Source: Anaerolineae bacterium
GTDB lineage: Bacteria > Chloroflexota > Anaerolineae > Aggregatilineales > Phototrophicaceae
DNA length: 20,512 bases
NCBI GenBank assembly: GCA_015492875.1
Contig: WGEI01000549.1
Coordinates: 1-20,512, forward strand
Direction: 5' to 3'
The position numbers and the translations under genes were made by a program. Under the pieces are notes generated by a model that ran no database searches, was not told where the DNA came from, and saw nothing but the letters and a program-made list of their open reading frames with translations. Below, one piece after another: positions 6,933 through 15,121 of the stretch. Numbering within the stretch: position 1 is the first letter of the stretch; every line of letters begins with the position of its first letter.

Positions 6933-9506
6933 ATGATGAAATTGCGTTTTCTCATGACGTTGGTGACTGCATTACTGTTCTTCGTCAGCGCCCCCGCACT
7001 GGCTGAATGGCCTCAGCAGGAAACGGACGATACGCCAGTGGTGGCGCTGCCTTCGCCCGATGGTGAGGCGCTGGTCGACCCCGACGGCTTGTTGCCATAT
7101 GTCCCCGGCGAGGTGGCCTATATCCCCTATCCCGTCCCCATTACGCTGGATGGCAACCTCGACGATTGGAACGGCATTCCGTTTGATATTGTGACGAAGG
7201 GCAACCCGCCCGCTAATGACCCGTTGGAAAACGGCTCTATCCAATTTGCGCTGGCTTCGGATGGCGAAAATATCTACCTGTACATGGTGATGCCTGATGC
7301 GACGATTGTGACGGGGGCACATGGACAGGACTTTTGGAACGAAGATTCGCTGGAATTTTACTTCAATTTCACGGATGACCTCTCCCGCACTAGTTACGCC
7401 GATGGCGTTTTTCAGGTCAATATCAATCCCGGCGACATTGGCAATACTGACCCCAATCATCTCGTCATTACGGGCGTGAATAGCTGGCAGGCGCGAGTTT
7501 CGGCCTATGTATTCCGCACTGCCAATGGCTGGGGCTTGGAGGCGGCAATCCCTATTCCGGAGCATGTGACCGTAGCGCACGGGCGCGTGGTTGGCTTTCA
7601 GGTGCAGGGCAACGGCTCTAGCGGTGGTGACCGCAACGTAAAACTCATCTGGTCAAATGCCGATACCAACGATGCCAGCTATTACAATCCGAGCGTCTTC
7701 GGTTTCGGCATGTTCTATGAAGTGGGCAATTTAGATGTGCCAGCGCCACTAGAGCGCTCAAATGCTGGGGGGACGGTCGAAGTGCATGGGGTGAGCGTCA
7801 ATCAAGTGGGCTATTTACCCAATATGCCCCATTTTGGGATGCTGGCGACAAACGAGGATTTGGCCACGTCATGGGCGCTCATCGATGCGGAGAGTGGCGA
7901 TGAAGTCTATCAGGGCGCTGCCGTTCGCCCAATTGTAGACGCGGCTTCGGGCGATCGGGTGTATGTGGTCGATTTCTCCGACTTCAATACAACGGGCACT
8001 TATCGCCTGTCGATTGATAACCAGACAAGCCCGCCCTTCGCCATCGGCACAGATATTTACAATTCGTTGCCGGTGGATGCGTTGCGCTACTTTTACCTCA
8101 ACCGCAGCGGCGTAGCGCTGTTGCCAGAATATGCCGGCGCGGCTTATGCTCGCCCCGCTGGCCACCTGACAGATAATAACGTCACTTGCTATCGGGGCAC
8201 AGATGCCGATGGCGTCAGTTGGGCGGGCTGTGCGTATACGTTAGATGCTGCTGGTGGTTGGTATGATGCTGGCGATTATGGCAAGTATGTCGTCAATGGC
8301 GGCATCAGCCTGTGGACGTTGCTCAATCTCTATGAACGTTTCCCCGATGCTTTCCCAGATGGCAGCGCCAATATCCCCGAAAGCGGCAACGGCGTCTCCG
8401 ATTTACTGGATGAGGCGCGCTGGGAGATGGAATGGATACTCTCGATGCAAGTGCCGCAGGGTCAGCCACAGGCGGGTATGGCGCATCACAAACTGCATGA
8501 CTTGCAGTGGGCAGGCTTGCCGACCTTGCCGCCGACAGCGTTCGATAATAACAACGATTTCTCAGGGGGCAACGGGCGCTATCTCTACCCACCGACGACT
8601 GCGGCCACTTATAACTTAGCGGCGACTGCGGCACAGTGTGCGCGCATCTGGCGCGATATTGATAGCGCATTTGCCGCGCGGTGTTTGGAAGCGGCAGAGA
8701 CGGCGTTTGAAGCCGCGCAGACCAATCCCATCGCGATGATTGGCAATACCCCCGGCGCGGGTGGCGGTAACTATGGCGATGGCGACATCTCTGATGAAGC
8801 GTTTTGGGCGGCGGCAGAGTTGTATATCACCACTGGCGATGAGCAATATCTAGAGGTGATGCGCGCCAATCCCTACTTAGCGACGTTTGGCGGTTTAGGT
8901 AAAGATAGCGCCATGTATTGGGGCGATACCGCCGCATTGGGCGCCTTGTCGCTCAGTTTGCATCAAGTGCATATGCCTGAACTGGCGAACCTGCAAGCGC
9001 AAATTGTCGCTACGGCTGATGCTTATCTAGAGACAATTGCCCGCGAGGGCTATCGTGTACCCATCACGAATTATGTGTGGGGGTCGAATAGCGCGGTGCT
9101 CAATAACGCAATTGTCATGGCCTATGCCTATGACCTGACGGGCGACATCCGCTATTTGCAGGGCGTTAGCGAGAGTATGGACTATCTATTGGGGCGCAAC
9201 GCGCTGGCCTTCAGCTTCATCTCTGGCTATGGCACAAATGCGATGACGAACCCACACCATCGCTTTTGGGCAAATGAGCCAAATAACGGCTATCCGCCAC
9301 CGCCGCCGGGGGTGGTAGCTGGGGGGCCAAATGCCGGCCCCAGTGACCCCGCCGCCCTAGAGCAACTCAGCCCCGATGTTGGACCAGCGCGCCGTTATGT
9401 TGATGACCGCGGCAGTTGGTCGACGAATGAAGTGGCCATCAACTGGAATGCGCCGCTGGTGTGGGTGGCGACTTATCTCAGTAATGTTGCGAGTAACCTC
9501 GAATAA
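6933..9506 (+). CDS. Secreted glycoside hydrolase family 9 enzyme with N-terminal CBM9-like domain
   Basis: The 857-residue product is an exported cellulase-type enzyme. A signal peptide spans residues 1-24 (hydrophobic core, cleavage after APALA). Residues about 60-265 form a carbohydrate-binding domain of the CBM9 type (ITLDGNLDDWNGIPF near 70, then FALASDGENIYLYMVM). Residues about 285-375 are the immunoglobulin-like CelD N-domain (VSVNQVGYLPN), and 380-857 the GH9 catalytic domain. Catalytic features are WYDAGDYGKYV with D445 and D448 (base), TNPHHRFWA with H775/H776, and the proton donor E833 in STNEVAINWNAP. A Pro/Gly-rich loop lies at about 786-805. GH9 enzymes mostly cut beta-1,4-glucans; the exact substrate is inferred. 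There is no C-terminal dockerin or anchor. The start has AGGGGAAA upstream; the next codon is also ATG. Confidence 0.94.
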   Translation: MMKLRFLMTLVTALLFFVSAPALAEWPQQETDDTPVVALPSPDGEALVDPDGLLPYVPGEVAYIPYPVPITLDGNLDDWNGIPFDIVTKGNPPANDPLENGSIQFALASDGENIYLYMVMPDATIVTGAHGQDFWNEDSLEFYFNFTDDLSRTSYADGVFQVNINPGDIGNTDPNHLVITGVNSWQARVSAYVFRTANGWGLEAAIPIPEHVTVAHGRVVGFQVQGNGSSGGDRNVKLIWSNADTNDASYYNPSVFGFGMFYEVGNLDVPAPLERSNAGGTVEVHGVSVNQVGYLPNMPHFGMLATNEDLATSWALIDAESGDEVYQGAAVRPIVDAASGDRVYVVDFSDFNTTGTYRLSIDNQTSPPFAIGTDIYNSLPVDALRYFYLNRSGVALLPEYAGAAYARPAGHLTDNNVTCYRGTDADGVSWAGCAYTLDAAGGWYDAGDYGKYVVNGGISLWTLLNLYERFPDAFPDGSANIPESGNGVSDLLDEARWEMEWILSMQVPQGQPQAGMAHHKLHDLQWAGLPTLPPTAFDNNNDFSGGNGRYLYPPTTAATYNLAATAAQCARIWRDIDSAFAARCLEAAETAFEAAQTNPIAMIGNTPGAGGGNYGDGDISDEAFWAAAELYITTGDEQYLEVMRANPYLATFGGLGKDSAMYWGDTAALGALSLSLHQVHMPELANLQAQIVATADAYLETIAREGYRVPITNYVWGSNSAVLNNAIVMAYAYDLTGDIRYLQGVSESMDYLLGRNALAFSFISGYGTNAMTNPHHRFWANEPNNGYPPPPPGVVAGGPNAGPSDPAALEQLSPDVGPARRYVDDRGSWSTNEVAINWNAPLVWVATYLSNVASNLE

Positions 9507-9528
9507 ACTGGGGCGCTATGAATGACAA

Positions 9529-9562
9529 AGGGGCTGTTACCAAAGGGCGATAGCCCCTCTTT
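9529..9562. terminator. Hairpin terminator between GH9 and the NAD(P)-binding protein
   Basis: AGGGGCT (9529-9535) pairs with AGCCCCT (9552-9558). The flanks are CTTTCTC on the plus strand and TTTGTC on the minus strand, so it can act weakly in both directions between two convergent stops. Confidence 0.6.
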
Positions 9563-9566
9563 CTCA

Positions 9567-10517
9567 TCAATTGACCGTGGCGTTGGTGAAGAATTTGCGC
9601 AACGCTTGCCCAGCGGAATTGTGGCGCAAGTAGGCGATATGCTCGCCGTTGAAGGGCTTGGGTTCAATGCCGAGTTGCGGCAGCGCGTTATCTGCCACCA
9701 CATTGGGCACGGCCAACAAGTCCAGCAAGTTGCGGTTGACCGGCGCGCCGGGCAGTAGCTTCTCCATGAGGAAGACGGGCAAGCGCAAGAGGCCAACAGG
9801 CACAGCTACCAGCGCCCGCTTGGCGTTTAGCGCCTGTAGCACACGGCGCTCTATTTCTTCTAGCGTCAAAACTTCTAGGCCGCCTAGCCCCAACCGTTGC
9901 CCAACGGTGGCGTCATCTTCTAGCGCTTTCACAATGGCTGCGACGACATCATCGACCGAGACGGGTTGGAAAAGCGCCTCGCCTCCGCCAATCAGCGGGA
10001 AGATGAGTGGTGTGAGCTTCACAAGGCGGGCGAAGGTGTTGAAGAATTCATCTTGAAGGCCAAAAATGGCCGAAGGGCGTAATGCTGTCGCGGCCATACC
10101 CGATTGCATGACATAGTCTTCGCCCTTGCCCTTGCTGGCGAGAAAACGATAGGGTGCGCTGGCATCCGCCCCATTTTGGCTGATATAGATGAAACGGCGC
10201 ACGCCCGCTTCCTTGGCGGCATCGGCAACGTTGACTGTGCCCTGAAAGTTCACCGTTTCGTAAGTTCTGCCGCCGCGCTCTAAGGCAATTGCTGCCGTAT
10301 GCACTACGGCAGACACATCGCGGAAGAGTGGCTTAATGCCCTCGCGGTCGGTGACATCGCCTTCGACCAGTTCAATTTTACCGATAATATCGCCTAGCCG
10401 TATCGTGGCCTTTTGCTTGTTGTGCACCATCGCGCGCACGGGTTTGCCGAGTTCGACTAGCCGCCGCACCGTATTGTTGCCGACGAAACCCGCCGCGCCT
10501 GTGACCAAAATGCTCAT
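9567..10517 (-). CDS. NAD(P)-binding atypical SDR, NDUFA9/complex I subunit-like family
   Basis: The 316-residue product begins with the Rossmann motif TGAAGFVG (G7, G10, G13), followed by EGDVTD near 52, VVHTAA near 71 and YISQNGA at 111-117. That pattern is typical of the atypical short-chain dehydrogenases related to the NDUFA9 subunit of complex I and to NmrA-like proteins. The classical YxxxK pair is not seen (Y123 and K129 are six apart), so it may bind a nucleotide without acting as a normal dehydrogenase. The start ATG has AAGGAAG eight bases upstream. It lies 41 bases after the glycosyltransferase stop on the same strand and may be the last gene of that run, though no functional link to the glycan genes is evident. 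Possible roles are quinone or sugar metabolism or assembly; none is shown. Confidence 0.85.
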   Translation of the reverse strand: MSILVTGAAGFVGNNTVRRLVELGKPVRAMVHNKQKATIRLGDIIGKIELVEGDVTDREGIKPLFRDVSAVVHTAAIALERGGRTYETVNFQGTVNVADAAKEAGVRRFIYISQNGADASAPYRFLASKGKGEDYVMQSGMAATALRPSAIFGLQDEFFNTFARLVKLTPLIFPLIGGGEALFQPVSVDDVVAAIVKALEDDATVGQRLGLGGLEVLTLEEIERRVLQALNAKRALVAVPVGLLRLPVFLMEKLLPGAPVNRNLLDLLAVPNVVADNALPQLGIEPKPFNGEHIAYLRHNSAGQALRKFFTNATVN

Positions 10518-10558
10518 CGCTCACGCTTCCTTTCCCAATGTCGCCGGTTGTTATCTAG

Positions 10559-12505
10559 CTATTGAATCCGTATTGTCAATAGCGACAGCGCATCTGCCCC
10601 ATCTTCAAGCGGCAGGCGGTCGGTGGGGTTGCTCAGGTCATAGAGGCCAACGAGCAAGGTGTATTCGCCTGCGGGCAACTCGACGGGCAAGACCAGCGCA
10701 TGATTGTCGACGATCGTTTGCTGTGGCTGCCATGTTGGGGTGATAGCGCTGCCGCCGCCGGGTTCGCTATCGCGCTGGGCGACCAGTTGCCCTTCGCTAT
10801 TCACCAGATGCAAAAACACTTTGTAGCGTGCCTCTAGCACGGCGTCGGTCTGCCAGTTAAGCTGTATCTGAAGTACGTCGCCCGCGCGCAGTGCATCGCT
10901 GTTATAGGCCACGCTCTCTAACGTGATATGCTCGCCAAAGCGCACATTGACCGGTTGCGGCGCGTTGAGCGCGTCGGGCGTGCTATAGCGCACAAAGCGC
11001 ACACTGCCCACCCATTCATCCGAAACTTGATAAGCGCCTTCGATGAGTGCGCGCTCGACAACGTTTAGCGGGTCTTGCTCTGCTTGGCCATAAAAGAGGA
11101 CGTAAATACGGCGGTAATCCTCGATGATTTGCTCGGTTTCTCGCCGCGCCTGTTCATAGTCGCCGCTGGCGGGCAAGAGGAAGACGGGCGCTTCGCCATC
11201 GTAGTAATATAGGAAGACTTGCGATTGGTTGGGTGCATCGAGGATGATGGCATCTTCCGCAGTGGTTTCCTGTTCAAGGCGTTCGGCAAGGGCTTTATAG
11301 TTGTCGCGCTGGTGTTGTGGGTCGTTATAAAGCGGGTAGAGGCCGTTAGACATATTGAACAGCAGCCCAACAACCGCCATAGCCGCCGCCGCTTTGGGGA
11401 GATAGCGTGTCCAGCGCTCTTGGTGGCGCGTTTGCAAATGCCACAGCACCCAAACCCCGCGCCCCATCCACAGCGCAAAGGCCAATTGTGCCGGCAATAG
11501 GAAGCGCATATAGCGCAGATATAGCTCTAGATAGAGGTAGACGGCCAGCATCACCAGCACCCACGCCACGGGCAAAAGCATCTTCCACCATGCCCAAACA
11601 CCGCGCCGCGCCTTCGGTGGGATGAGCAAGCCGAAAATCAAGAGCAGATAAACCGCAATGCCCATGCCGCCCATGTTCTGCTCGTAAGTGCGGCCAAACG
11701 CCAGCCAGCCCTGTATCTCGCGCAGCAGTTGCTCCAATGGCACAGCGGGCGAAATGTTGGGATGAATGCCGATGCGGGAGGGGCCACCGCCAAGAATCCA
11801 CGGGGTATATAGTAACAGCCAAAGTAGGTTCACCGCCGTATAGCGCCACAACGTTGGCCAAAGCGCCCGCCAACCCGCCGCAATATCGAGGCCACCTTGC
11901 GCCCGTAGCGCCCGATACCCGATTAAGGCCATCCATAGGACGGCCATCACCCCTTGTGCGGCCATGAAGAAGGCGAAGGTGTAATGGGTGAGCGTGCCCA
12001 TCGTGTTCAAAATCGCCAGTATCACACCATCTCGCCAGCGCAAATGCTGGATGAAGCGGATGTAGAACCACAATGCGCCGCCAGCAACGGCGCTGAGCAT
12101 GGCATACATGCGCATTTCCTGCGCGTAATAGATGCTGAAGGTGTTCAGGGCGATGAAGGCCGCCGCCGCTAATCCCGCCGTAATGCCGAATAGCTTGCGC
12201 CCCAGCGCATAGGCCAGCGCCACCGTCAACAGGCTGAAGGCGACGGAGATGAAGCGCATGGTGAACACACTATCACCCGCGACGCCAATCCACAGGTGCA
12301 TCGTCCAAAAGTAGAGCGGAACATGCACTGCGCTGGCGACACGGCGCGCAGAATCATCCATCGTGCGCATGGCGAGGTCATGGGTGACGCCCTCATCAAT
12401 CCACATCGATTGGGTATCCAGCGCGTAAATGCGCACAGCGAACGCCACAAGGAAAATGACAATCAGGGCGAAAAGGGCTAAGTTTTGGCGGCGAGTGAGG
12501 TTCAT
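10559..12505 (-). CDS. Membrane glycosyltransferase, GT39/ArnT-like, with C-terminal beta-sandwich
   Basis: The 648-residue product is a polytopic glycosyltransferase of the GT-C fold that would use a polyprenyl-phosphate sugar donor at the outer face of the membrane. The first membrane helix (about 10-28) is followed by SMWIDEG, whose D37-E38 is the conserved acidic pair of this class. YYAQEMRMYAML at 126-137 is another family block. About ten hydrophobic segments run to residue 385. Residues about 400-500 are soluble, and 515-648 form a beta-rich domain (KVFLHLVNSEGQLVAQ, then LPAGEYTLLVGLYD) that I know from similar proteins of Chloroflexota. The acceptor is unknown. Its ATG overlaps the stop of the upstream glycoside hydrolase (ATGA), with TTAAGGAGG inside that gene, indicating translational coupling. 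Confidence 0.88.
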   Translation of the reverse strand: MNLTRRQNLALFALIVIFLVAFAVRIYALDTQSMWIDEGVTHDLAMRTMDDSARRVASAVHVPLYFWTMHLWIGVAGDSVFTMRFISVAFSLLTVALAYALGRKLFGITAGLAAAAFIALNTFSIYYAQEMRMYAMLSAVAGGALWFYIRFIQHLRWRDGVILAILNTMGTLTHYTFAFFMAAQGVMAVLWMALIGYRALRAQGGLDIAAGWRALWPTLWRYTAVNLLWLLLYTPWILGGGPSRIGIHPNISPAVPLEQLLREIQGWLAFGRTYEQNMGGMGIAVYLLLIFGLLIPPKARRGVWAWWKMLLPVAWVLVMLAVYLYLELYLRYMRFLLPAQLAFALWMGRGVWVLWHLQTRHQERWTRYLPKAAAAMAVVGLLFNMSNGLYPLYNDPQHQRDNYKALAERLEQETTAEDAIILDAPNQSQVFLYYYDGEAPVFLLPASGDYEQARRETEQIIEDYRRIYVLFYGQAEQDPLNVVERALIEGAYQVSDEWVGSVRFVRYSTPDALNAPQPVNVRFGEHITLESVAYNSDALRAGDVLQIQLNWQTDAVLEARYKVFLHLVNSEGQLVAQRDSEPGGGSAITPTWQPQQTIVDNHALVLPVELPAGEYTLLVGLYDLSNPTDRLPLEDGADALSLLTIRIQ

Positions 12506-14301
12506 GCTGCCCTGCGCCTCCTTAATAGTGCTTGCGTTAAAATAACCAGTGTGAAAATGCCCAACGCGATGGCGACAGCGACGACGGGCATCAGCCGCCG
12601 TGTCGATTGGTTGAGCACAGTCACGGAGTCAAACATGAATGGCGCGGTAGAGGCCAAGCGCACGGTATGGGTTTCGGCTAAATCTGAGGCGAAGACGCGG
12701 TAAGTCATCCAACCGTTTTCATCCGCTGGCCAATCGCCATTTTGGGGCAACCGTCCGATAGGCTCGCCATCGATGAGCACCGCAACAGGCTGCGCCGCGC
12801 CGCGCCACCGCACCCAGACATCTGTGCCGTAAAAGGTGAATTCGCTGATGGGCGTCAAGTAGGCTTGCCCCAATTGCGCCAAGTAAGCATCGAGCAAACG
12901 GGCGCTGCTATGGTGCTTAATCGCCCAATGTTCGGCTTGATGCACGCCTATGTACAGCGTCGGCGTTTGGGAGTTGATATAGTCGCGCATGCTTTCGTAG
13001 ACGGGTAACGGCGTGAAGGTTGGCCGTTCTGGGCTATAGTCTGGCTCTACCATGCGGAAGTAAAACCACGATTGGTCAGATTCAAAGGGGTGCGGGCGGG
13101 TGAAGAACCAGTAATTGATGACGCCAATCCAAGGCCATTCTTCTTGCGCCCGTTGGTAGGCCAAAGGCATATAACTTGCGGCTTGCGCTTCGGTGACGAC
13201 GCCATAGGCTTCGTAACGGTCAATATCGCGGGGGACATCTGGCTCGCCGACGGGATTCCACGCCGCCTCACTAATCCAAATGGGTTTGCTAGCGTCGCCA
13301 TTCCGTACCATGATGTCGCGTATCAACATATTGCGCCCGAAGTTAATATCGGTCAAGCGCATACGGCGGTCGGTGGGGCCGCTGTTGAGGCCGTAGCCCT
13401 GTATAGAGAGCACGTCGAAACAATCGGCGGCGCCATGGTCATACATATTTTGCAGGAAGATATAATCGTTGATATTTTTGCCGTCGATGGCGCTTGTTGG
13501 TGCGAGTGCCCCGCTGATAACTACAATATCGGGGTCAACGCGCTTCAGGGCGCGGTAGGTGCGGCAGAGCAAATCGGTATATTCAGCTGCATCAATCCAA
13601 TCATCGGGGCGGCTCCCCCATTCGGGAAAGATGTTTGGTTCGTTCCATATTTGGTAATAACGCACGCGCCCGCGATAGCGCCGCGCCACTGCTACCGCAT
13701 AATTGACATAATCGTCAAAGTCATCGGGAGGGCCTAAGCCCAACGGGTCTTCTTCTGCCCGCGCCCATGCTGGCGGGTTGCTGAGCCGTACTTGTAATTC
13801 TAGCCCATAGGCCGCCGTTAGCTCGACAATGCGGTCATATTTTTCCCAGCCGCTGATGGTTTCCACTGTGCCATCGCCATCGAAGTCGCGTGTGACGGTG
13901 AATTGGCCACGCCCGTCGTGCTCAATGTCTTCCCAGGGGAATTCTTGCCGTATCCAGCGGAAACCAGCATCGCGCACCATGCGCAACTGCTCCTCGATTT
14001 TGGGCACTTCCACCTCTTGCTCAAGGAACATGTTGATGCCATAGGGCACGACATCGGTATGGGCGATGGGCGTCAGCGGGGCGGTGTTTGGCTGTGGGCG
14101 CAGTGCCGTGCCGACCACTTCCACCATGCCCTGTAACTGGGCGAGTGGCGCTTCTTCGCCAGTGAGTGACCAAAAAACGCGCCACACCAGCCCCTGATTG
14201 CTCAGGTCTAGCCAGAGGAGGCCGCCCAGCACCACCAGCACAACGAGGATAAAAACACCATAACGGCGGATTGTGTTTGTATTATCGCTTACAGTATTCA
14301 T
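12502..14301 (-). CDS. Membrane-anchored glycoside hydrolase (clan GH-A type, GH39/GH5-like)
   Basis: The 599-residue product has a TIM-barrel glycosidase domain (about 85-450). Its two glutamates are visible in clan GH-A contexts: acid/base E221 in IWNEPN and nucleophile E345 in WISEAAWN. Barrel strand motifs such as GFRWIRQEFPWEDIE precede them. A membrane helix lies at about 14-32 and another at about 571-592, followed by RRRRAA, so the domain is probably outside the cell and held by both ends. Residues 450-565 are a beta-rich region. I use the ATG at 14301 rather than the one three codons earlier, because the earlier ATG sits inside the -10 hexamer. It is coupled to the glycosyltransferase gene by an ATGA overlap. 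The exact family and substrate are unsure. Confidence 0.82.
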   Translation of the reverse strand: MNTVSDNTNTIRRYGVFILVVLVVLGGLLWLDLSNQGLVWRVFWSLTGEEAPLAQLQGMVEVVGTALRPQPNTAPLTPIAHTDVVPYGINMFLEQEVEVPKIEEQLRMVRDAGFRWIRQEFPWEDIEHDGRGQFTVTRDFDGDGTVETISGWEKYDRIVELTAAYGLELQVRLSNPPAWARAEEDPLGLGPPDDFDDYVNYAVAVARRYRGRVRYYQIWNEPNIFPEWGSRPDDWIDAAEYTDLLCRTYRALKRVDPDIVVISGALAPTSAIDGKNINDYIFLQNMYDHGAADCFDVLSIQGYGLNSGPTDRRMRLTDINFGRNMLIRDIMVRNGDASKPIWISEAAWNPVGEPDVPRDIDRYEAYGVVTEAQAASYMPLAYQRAQEEWPWIGVINYWFFTRPHPFESDQSWFYFRMVEPDYSPERPTFTPLPVYESMRDYINSQTPTLYIGVHQAEHWAIKHHSSARLLDAYLAQLGQAYLTPISEFTFYGTDVWVRWRGAAQPVAVLIDGEPIGRLPQNGDWPADENGWMTYRVFASDLAETHTVRLASTAPFMFDSVTVLNQSTRRLMPVVAVAIALGIFTLVILTQALLRRRRAA

Positions 14302-14308
14302 GCGGGGC

Positions 14309-14336
14309 ATTATAGCGGATTGACAAGGTTTGTCTA
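14309..14336 (-). promoter_or_regulatory. Promoter giving a probable leaderless transcript of the glycoside hydrolase
   Basis: On the minus strand TAGACA (14336-14331) and TATAAT (14314-14309) are 16 bases apart. Seven bases beyond the -10 is the A of ATG 14301, the normal place for a transcription start. No Shine-Dalgarno sequence precedes this ATG. An inverted repeat, GACAA-GGT-TTGTC (14322-14334), overlaps the -35 and could be an operator. Confidence 0.6.
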
Positions 14337-14518
14337 TACTGCCAGCTTTCGCACTATCTTATGCCTGCTCCCAGAGGATAGTTACCAGACCCCGCGCGGC
14401 TGTGACCCATCGCTGACGCGGGTTGGTGACACTTGGTATATTGTGTATAAGACGATGGCACTGCCCAATACGCCACCGCCACCCCCGAATAACGGTGGTG
14501 ATGGGGGCTGATGGCTCT

Positions 14519-15073
14519 TCACTCAAAGTGAACCTGTAAATCCATTTTGCCGAGCCGTATCAAGTCGCCGTCACGGAGTTTGTAGCGCTTATGAGGCGTC
14601 AAGCGCACGCCATTGAGATATGTGCCGTTGCTGCTGCCCAAATCTTCGACGGAGAGCTGCTCATCTTCGAGATAAAGCGCCATGTGACGGCGGCTAACCC
14701 CCAGCGGATATGCGCCATAAGGGGCTAAGTCTACCATCGCCAAGCTTTGCGTGTCGGTATCGCGGCGGCCAAAGATGAGCGAGGTGTTGGGCTTTGGGTG
14801 GATATGAAGCGGCGTTTGCCAGTGCGACATTTCAAGACGCAGGCGCATACCAGTTTTGAAGATGCCAGTACGGACATTATTGGCCAATGCTGCCCGTTGC
14901 TCTTCATCCACCATCAGCGTCGGTTCTTCATCGTCGTAGCGCTGGGTGGGGCGGGGATGCTGTGAACCAGTGAGGAGATTTGTGCCACATTGTTCACAGA
15001 AAAAAATGCCTTCACGGTTGTGATGGCCGCAGGTGGGGCAACGAATGCCAGATGTTTGGGATTGGTCGGACAT
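14519..15073 (-). CDS. Zinc-ribbon and FHA domain protein
   Basis: The 184-residue product starts with a zinc ribbon made of two CxxC knuckles (C12/C15 and C26/C29). It then has an acidic linker (about 40-65) and a forkhead-associated domain (about 78-184). The FHA phosphothreonine-binding residues are present: GRR at 102-104, SRRH at 127-130 and GSSNGTYLNG at 146-155. It should therefore bind a phosphothreonine peptide, which implies a Ser/Thr kinase elsewhere in the genome. No membrane segment is seen, so it is probably cytoplasmic. The frame extends to a GTG at 15109, but ATG 15073 gives a start right before the ribbon and has GGAG upstream, though rather far away. It follows the LutA-like gene by 48 bases on the same strand and is likely cotranscribed. 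Confidence 0.87.
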   Translation of the reverse strand: MSDQSQTSGIRCPTCGHHNREGIFFCEQCGTNLLTGSQHPRPTQRYDDEEPTLMVDEEQRAALANNVRTGIFKTGMRLRLEMSHWQTPLHIHPKPNTSLIFGRRDTDTQSLAMVDLAPYGAYPLGVSRRHMALYLEDEQLSVEDLGSSNGTYLNGVRLTPHKRYKLRDGDLIRLGKMDLQVHFE

Positions 15074-15121
15074 GTCCGCTTCTGCTCCGGATGATATAGA
15101 CCAGACCACAATTCTACTCTA

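Noticed and set aside
11346..12071. Long second minus-strand frame inside the glycosyltransferase gene
   Set aside because: It is a shadow of a GC-rich membrane protein gene in another frame. The main frame has clear motifs and this one has none.
13072..13737. 221-codon plus-strand frame antisense to the glycoside hydrolase
   Set aside because: It lies entirely opposite the catalytic domain, whose WNEPN and WISEAAWN motifs are firm. No start signal or known motif is on this strand.
14320..14340. TTGACA followed by TATACT on the plus strand
   Set aside because: The spacer is only nine bases, so it cannot work as a normal promoter. The sequence is explained by the minus-strand promoter and inverted repeat.
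14320..14511. TTG-started open frame of 63 codons ending in a Pro/Gly-rich tail
   Set aside because: It has no ATG and no ribosome binding site, and begins inside the hydrolase promoter. The segment GDTWYIVYK looks protein-like, so it might be a gene remnant, but I cannot support it.
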